NCBI RefSeq assembly: GCF_047824785.1
Contig: NZ_CP181167.1
Location: 2,108,001-2,172,000, forward strand
Direction: 5' to 3'
Length of the DNA: 64,000 nt
From: Nitrobacter sp039808345
Lineage (GTDB): Bacteria; Pseudomonadota; Alphaproteobacteria; Rhizobiales; Xanthobacteraceae
The notes beneath the pieces were generated by a model that was not told where the DNA came from, searched no databases, and saw nothing but the letters and a program-made list of their open reading frames with translations. Positions 63,560-64,000 of this stretch are shown in pieces. The position numbers were made by a program, and so were the translations under genes. How positions within the stretch are numbered: the first letter of the stretch is position 1; each line of letters begins with the position of its first letter.

Positions 63560-64000
63560 ATGCGTCGGATGCTGTTTGGATTCGAGAAAGCGTTGTGGCG
63601 TGGCCTTGCCGTTCCCGGCTTCGCCTTACTGTTCGGCATCGGTGGAGCGATCGCGCAAAGCGGCGATCTGCGAGCCCAGGATCAAAACAAGCAGGCGGCG
63701 GAAAACGGGACAAACGCGGCTGACGGGGCCAAGGACAGCAAGCGTAAAACCGACGAGTTCGTCGAAGCCGCCCGCGTCATCGACGGTCCGGCGGGAAATC
63801 CGGAATGCGTCTGGCTCGGCCGCCGCGTGGTTGTCCTGATGTGGCGCGACGATCTGGATACGGCGTTCCGCCACCTCGATCTCTATGATCGCTTCGGATG
63901 CCCCGGCGGTCACGTCCAGGCGTCATTCCGTTGCCTGGTCAGGTTCGGACCCATCGACCCCAAGGCGCCCGATGCACTGAGCGGCCGCGTTCATGCCTGC
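63560..64000 (+). CDS. Exported hypothetical protein, partial at the window edge
   Basis: The 147 residues seen begin with a signal peptide (MRRMLFGFEKALWRGLAVPG then FALLFGIGGAIAQS, cleavage near AIA). A charged, Asn/Lys-rich linker follows, then a compact region (DGPAGNPECVWLGRRVVVLM, RFGCPGGHVQASFRC) with four cysteines, which could form disulfides in the periplasm. The frame runs off the edge, so the length is unknown. No family is recognised. The GH17-type gene upstream runs the other way. Confidence 0.65.
   Translation, partial: MRRMLFGFEKALWRGLAVPGFALLFGIGGAIAQSGDLRAQDQNKQAAENGTNAADGAKDSKRKTDEFVEAARVIDGPAGNPECVWLGRRVVVLMWRDDLDTAFRHLDLYDRFGCPGGHVQASFRCLVRFGPIDPKAPDALSGRVHAC

Overview
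The window looks like chromosomal DNA of a GC-rich alphaproteobacterium of the Nitrobacteraceae/Bradyrhizobiaceae group (Nitrobacter, Rhodopseudomonas or Bradyrhizobium type). The reasons are inferential: a fused indolepyruvate:ferredoxin oxidoreductase, a K+-independent-type H+-pyrophosphatase, complex I proteins shared with mitochondria (NDUFA12-, NDUFAF3- and NDUFAF6-like), a GH17-type glucan enzyme, and many short palindromic repeats ending in CTAG. No rRNA and no CRISPR array was seen. One tRNA (Asn, GTT) is present.

Layout. 1-2.7 kb is a mobile-element graveyard: one IS3-family element inserted into the transposase of another, a 5'-truncated GMC-oxidoreductase-like fragment, and a solo IS200-type element. 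2.8-16 kb holds a CelD/FemAB-like acyltransferase, small exported Gly/His- or Arg-rich proteins, a GrlR-like protein, a PAS sensor kinase, indolepyruvate oxidoreductase, hppA and an aminotransferase. 16-25 kb holds an M48 protease, a DsbA-like oxidoreductase, aroQ-accB-accC, a three-gene signalling operon with ATGA overlaps, and aat. 25-31.6 kb is a mix of envelope and hypothetical genes with the NDUFA12 homologue. 31.8-43.7 kb holds trmFO, a kinase/adenylate-domain fusion, an NDUFAF6-like and an NDUFAF3-like gene beside secF-secD-yajC, chrA, and an nlpD-like gene with pcm. 44.4-48.9 kb holds surE, serS and tatCBA, all on the minus strand, so the order in transcription is tatA-tatB-tatC-serS-surE-pcm-nlpD, with a response regulator between on the plus strand. 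50.2-55.5 kb is a probable integrated island at tRNA-Asn: a large serine recombinase whose last codons lie inside the tRNA, TspO, a DUF2254 protein, an ImmA/IrrE-HsdS chimera and its XRE regulator. 55.6-58.2 kb carries small uncharacterised genes among dense repeats. 58.2-64 kb holds glmU, a SPOR-like membrane protein, a GH17/NdvB-type protein and the start of an exported protein.

Functional themes are envelope export (SecDF-YajC, TatABC), envelope maintenance (NlpD-like, GlmU, GH17, M48, DsbA-like), protein repair (two PIMT-family genes, SurE) and complex I accessory factors. The observations most worth checking are a roughly 93-residue insertion in seryl-tRNA synthetase carried on visibly lower-GC DNA, the ImmA-HsdS chimera, the protein kinase fused to an acyl-adenylate-enzyme C-terminal domain, a FecR domain joined to a TbpB-like barrel, and a family of palindromic repeats that supply the stop codons of several genes.
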